Assembly: GCA_947447405.1 (NCBI GenBank)
Contig: CANFKQ010000005.1
Location: 1-37,105 of the forward strand
Reading direction: 5' to 3'
Length of the DNA stretch: 37,105 bases
DNA from: Comamonadaceae bacterium
GTDB lineage: Bacteria > Pseudomonadota > Gammaproteobacteria > Burkholderiales > Burkholderiaceae_C
In this document: one piece after another, positions 34,456-37,105 of the stretch
Numbering within the stretch: the stretch's first letter is position 1
Layout of the letters: every line of letters begins with the position of its first letter
Notes under the pieces: model-generated
The model's database searches: none
Told to the model about the DNA's origin: nothing
What the model saw: only the letters and a program-made list of their open reading frames with translations
Program-made: the position numbers and the translations under genes

Positions 34456-34487
34456 GTAAAAAAAGCCGCTATGAAAGCGGCTTTTTC
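34456..34487. terminator. Bidirectional rho-independent terminator
   Basis: TAAAAAAAGCCGCT-ATGAA-AGCGGCTTTTT located between the channel cluster and the ABC importer operon. Confidence 0.85.
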
Positions 34488-34499
34488 GTTTGTTAAAAC

Positions 34500-35267
34500 T
34501 CAGTGGTTTTGCGAGCCTCGGTGGGCCCAGCCTGTGGTGTGTTTTTCCACCAAACTGAACAGCTCATACATGATCATGGCCATGGCACCCACCACCACCA
34601 AACCTGCAAAAGCTAAGCCCATTTGCATGGCGGAGCCCGCTGAGATTAGCAAGTAGCCAATGCCTTCGTTGGCAGCTGTCATCTCAGAGACGGTGGTGCC
34701 CACAAAGGCCAAGGTGATCGCCACTTTGAGTGAGCCATAAAAGTAGGGCATGGAGCGAGGCAGGCCCACTTTGATTAGCACGTCCCAGCGTTTAGCGCCC
34801 AAGACGCGTAACACGTCTTCGAGCTCGGGCTCAAGCGTCGCTAAGCCCGTGGCGATGTTCACCATGATGGGGAAGAAGCTGATCAAGAACGCGGTCAAGA
34901 TGGCCGGGCCCACGCCAATGCCAAACCACACCACTAAGATCGGTACAAAGGCGGCTTTGGGCAAAGCGTTGAAGCCCGTCATAAGCGGGTACACGGCAGC
35001 ATAAGCCAAGCGTGAGCTGCCGATGACAAAGCCCAACAGAACGCCCACGACGATGGCAATCCCAAAACCCACCATGGTCACCCAATAGGTACGCCAAGCG
35101 TGGCCTGCAATGACGTCGCGGTATTCGACCATTTGCTCCCAAATGCGCAGGGGCGAGGGAAAAACAAATTCAGACACATTAAATAGCGAACACGCGGCTT
35201 GCCAAATGAGCAAAGTAGTCACGAGCAAGCCCCAAGGCGCCCAAGTTTCAAGTTGTTTTTGGTTCAT
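34500..35267 (-). CDS. ABC transporter permease (SsuC/TauC/NrtB-like)
   Basis: 255 aa; NALPKAAFVPILVVWFGIGVGPAILTAFLISFFPIMVNIATGL EAA-loop region. Confidence 0.92.
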   Translation of the reverse strand: MNQKQLETWAPWGLLVTTLLIWQAACSLFNVSEFVFPSPLRIWEQMVEYRDVIAGHAWRTYWVTMVGFGIAIVVGVLLGFVIGSSRLAYAAVYPLMTGFNALPKAAFVPILVVWFGIGVGPAILTAFLISFFPIMVNIATGLATLEPELEDVLRVLGAKRWDVLIKVGLPRSMPYFYGSLKVAITLAFVGTTVSEMTAANEGIGYLLISAGSAMQMGLAFAGLVVVGAMAMIMYELFSLVEKHTTGWAHRGSQNH

Positions 35268-35272
35268 GGGGT

Positions 35273-36097
35273 TTATTGCCCGAGTTGGATGCCGACTTTA
35301 CGCATGGCACCGATGTGACCACGCAGCTCATGCACGATGTTGGTGAACTCGGGTGTATAGGTCACCTCAAGGTCGCGGGGGCGTGGCAGGTCGATGTCGC
35401 GTTTCACCACAAAGCGGCCTGGGCTTTTGCTCATCACGTACACGGTGTCGGCCAAGAAAACGGACTCGCGCAAATCGTGGGTGACCAAGATGACGTTGAA
35501 CTTTTGTTCAGCATGCAAGTCGCGCAGCGTGCACCACAGCTCTTCTCGGGTGAACGCGTCGAGCGCGCCAAATGGCTCGTCCAGCAACAGCATTTTGGGT
35601 TCATGAATTAGCGCGCGGCAGATGCTGGCGCGTTGTTGCATGCCACCTGACAGCTCCCACGGAAACTTACGCTCGTAGCCGCCCAAACCCACAGTTTGCA
35701 GAAGTTTCATGGCGCGGGCTTCGTATTCGGCCTTCTTGGCTTTGAAGTTGGAGCGATAAGGTTCCACAATTTCTAAAGGCAGCAATACGTTGTCTAGGGT
35801 CGTGCGCCAAGGCAATAGGGAGGACGATTGAAACGCCATGCCACTGATTTTGAGTGGGCCGTTGACAGGCTGGCCATCGACATAAATCTCACCACGGCTG
35901 GGTTTCTTCAAACCTGTGGTGAGCTTCATGAAGGTGGATTTGCCGCAACCCGAGGGTCCCACAATGGCGATGAACTCGCTTTGTTTGACCTGTAGGTTGA
36001 TGTCCTCCACTGCAAAGTGGTTTTGTGCCAGCAACTCGTCGTTGTAGGCGAGCCAGACGTTTTGAAAGTCGACGAAATGTTCAGGAGAGGCGGTCAT
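35273..36097 (-). CDS. ABC transporter ATP-binding protein (SsuB/TauB-like)
   Basis: 274 aa; Walker A GPSGCGKST, signature LSGGMQQRASICRAL, Walker B MLLLDEPFGALD, H-loop VTHD. Confidence 0.95.
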   Translation of the reverse strand: MTASPEHFVDFQNVWLAYNDELLAQNHFAVEDINLQVKQSEFIAIVGPSGCGKSTFMKLTTGLKKPSRGEIYVDGQPVNGPLKISGMAFQSSSLLPWRTTLDNVLLPLEIVEPYRSNFKAKKAEYEARAMKLLQTVGLGGYERKFPWELSGGMQQRASICRALIHEPKMLLLDEPFGALDAFTREELWCTLRDLHAEQKFNVILVTHDLRESVFLADTVYVMSKSPGRFVVKRDIDLPRPRDLEVTYTPEFTNIVHELRGHIGAMRKVGIQLGQ

Positions 36098-36112
36098 GCA
36101 GAAGGGCCTAGA

Positions 36113-37105
36113 TTACTTCTTACCCTTGGGCAACACGTCGAGTTCTTTGGCGCTAGGCAAGAAAGAACCGTTCCACACATCGTCCGCTTTGACGCGTGTC
36201 TTGGTGTTGAACGCGTCGGACACTTGAGAAGCCATCAAAGACAAACGTGGACCTTTGACTTGACCAAAGCCTTCCGCGCGTGCGTCCGGGCTGTTGATGA
36301 CGGTGTCGATGGCCAGCTTCAAGCGGCGTGTTTCGAGTTCTGAGTTGATGATGCCGTCTCGTGCCTTGACCGTTTCAATGGCTTTGGCAGGGTCGGCAAT
36401 GACGTCTTTCGCACCTTTGGCAAACGCAGCCAAGAAGGCTTTGAGGGCGGCTGGGTTTTCTTTGATCAGCTTAGGGGAAGCGATGATGGCGTTGCCATAT
36501 AGCTTCACGCCCAAGTCGGGGTATTGCATGACGACCACGTCGTCAGCCTTGACACCACGGGCTTCGATGTTGAGCAACGAGGTAAAGGTGAAGCCTGTGA
36601 TGGCGTCTACATCGCCGCGCACCAACATGGTTTCACGCAGAGGAGGGTCCATGGATACCCAGGTGACCGCGCCCACTTTATTTTCTTTGGCGAAGATGGG
36701 AAACGCGCGACGGCCTGCGTCGAACACTGGTGCGCCCAGTTTTTTGCCAGCCAAGTCAGCCGGGGTTTTGATGCCAGACTTTTTCAATGCCATCACCGAA
36801 GCGGGGGTATTGTTGTAAACCATCATCACAGCCACAGGCTTGTTGGGCGCGTCTGGGTTATTGGCGTGGAATTCCATCAAGGCGGCCAAGTCGGCAAAAC
36901 CCACGTCGTATGCGCCAGAGGCCACGCGGTTGACCGCACCGCCAGAACCGTTACCAGCATCGACCGTCACATCAAGCTTGGCGTCCTTGAAATAGCCTTT
37001 GGCGGCGGGAACCAAGAAGAAGGCGGCAGGGCCTTCAAAGCGCCAGTCGAGCTGGAACTTGAGGGGCGTGGTTTGTGCCGAAACGCCTGCAAAACTGGCA
37101 GCCAG
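36113..37105 (-). CDS. ABC transporter substrate-binding protein (SsuA/NMT1-like), partial at right edge
   Basis: Frame stays open to the window end: LAASFAGVSAQTTPLKFQLDWRFEGPAAFFLVPAAKGYFKDAKLDVTVDAGNGSGGAVNRVASGAYDVGFADLAALMEF; track ORF starts at an internal Met/Val. Confidence 0.9.
   Translation of the reverse strand: MAASFAGVSAQTTPLKFQLDWRFEGPAAFFLVPAAKGYFKDAKLDVTVDAGNGSGGAVNRVASGAYDVGFADLAALMEFHANNPDAPNKPVAVMMVYNNTPASVMALKKSGIKTPADLAGKKLGAPVFDAGRRAFPIFAKENKVGAVTWVSMDPPLRETMLVRGDVDAITGFTFTSLLNIEARGVKADDVVVMQYPDLGVKLYGNAIIASPKLIKENPAALKAFLAAFAKGAKDVIADPAKAIETVKARDGIINSELETRRLKLAIDTVINSPDARAEGFGQVKGPRLSLMASQVSDAFNTKTRVKADDVWNGSFLPSAKELDVLPKGKK

Noticed and set aside
1-37105. CRISPR arrays, tRNA/rRNA genes, transposases, integrases or prophage genes
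   Set aside because: No regularly spaced repeats, no recognisable RNA genes and no mobile-element proteins were seen by reading; small ncRNAs cannot be excluded without covariance-model searches.

Overview
This is a chromosomal window from a proteobacterium, probably a betaproteobacterium of the Burkholderiales/Comamonadaceae type (inferred from gene content and the Bug-type binding proteins; not testable here). From left to right it holds: (i) recB (running off the left edge) and recC on the minus strand; (ii) an accessory catabolic region with two Bug/TTT-type binding proteins, a GntR/UTRA regulator, two amidohydrolase-2 (PDC-hydrolase-like) enzymes, a DODA-type extradiol dioxygenase, a LivK-like binding protein, an AroE-like dehydrogenase, a FadR/LldR-type GntR regulator and an L-lactate permease; (iii) a DUF1993 protein, a CzcA/CzcB-like metal RND efflux pair and a divergent two-component system; (iv) a hotdog thioesterase and a flavin reductase-like protein; (v) the standout, a roughly 9 kb cluster (about 25500-34314) of six voltage-gated-ion-channel-superfamily genes plus three small membrane proteins; (vi) an SsuABC/TauABC-like ABC importer that runs off the right edge. 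The channel cluster contains a BacNav-type sodium channel (filter TLESWA) whose stop overlaps the start of a K+ channel by ATGA. Two paralogous K+ channels have an apparent VSD-VSD-pore layout (two complete voltage sensors, one GYGD pore). Two adjacent overlapping channels have non-canonical filters (SGYGN and SGWGN). A divergent GYGD channel has a long insertion before the pore. Four of the channels share a short C-terminal cytosolic motif. I consider this cluster the best candidate for an undescribed system (bacterial electrical or ion signalling). Function is inference.
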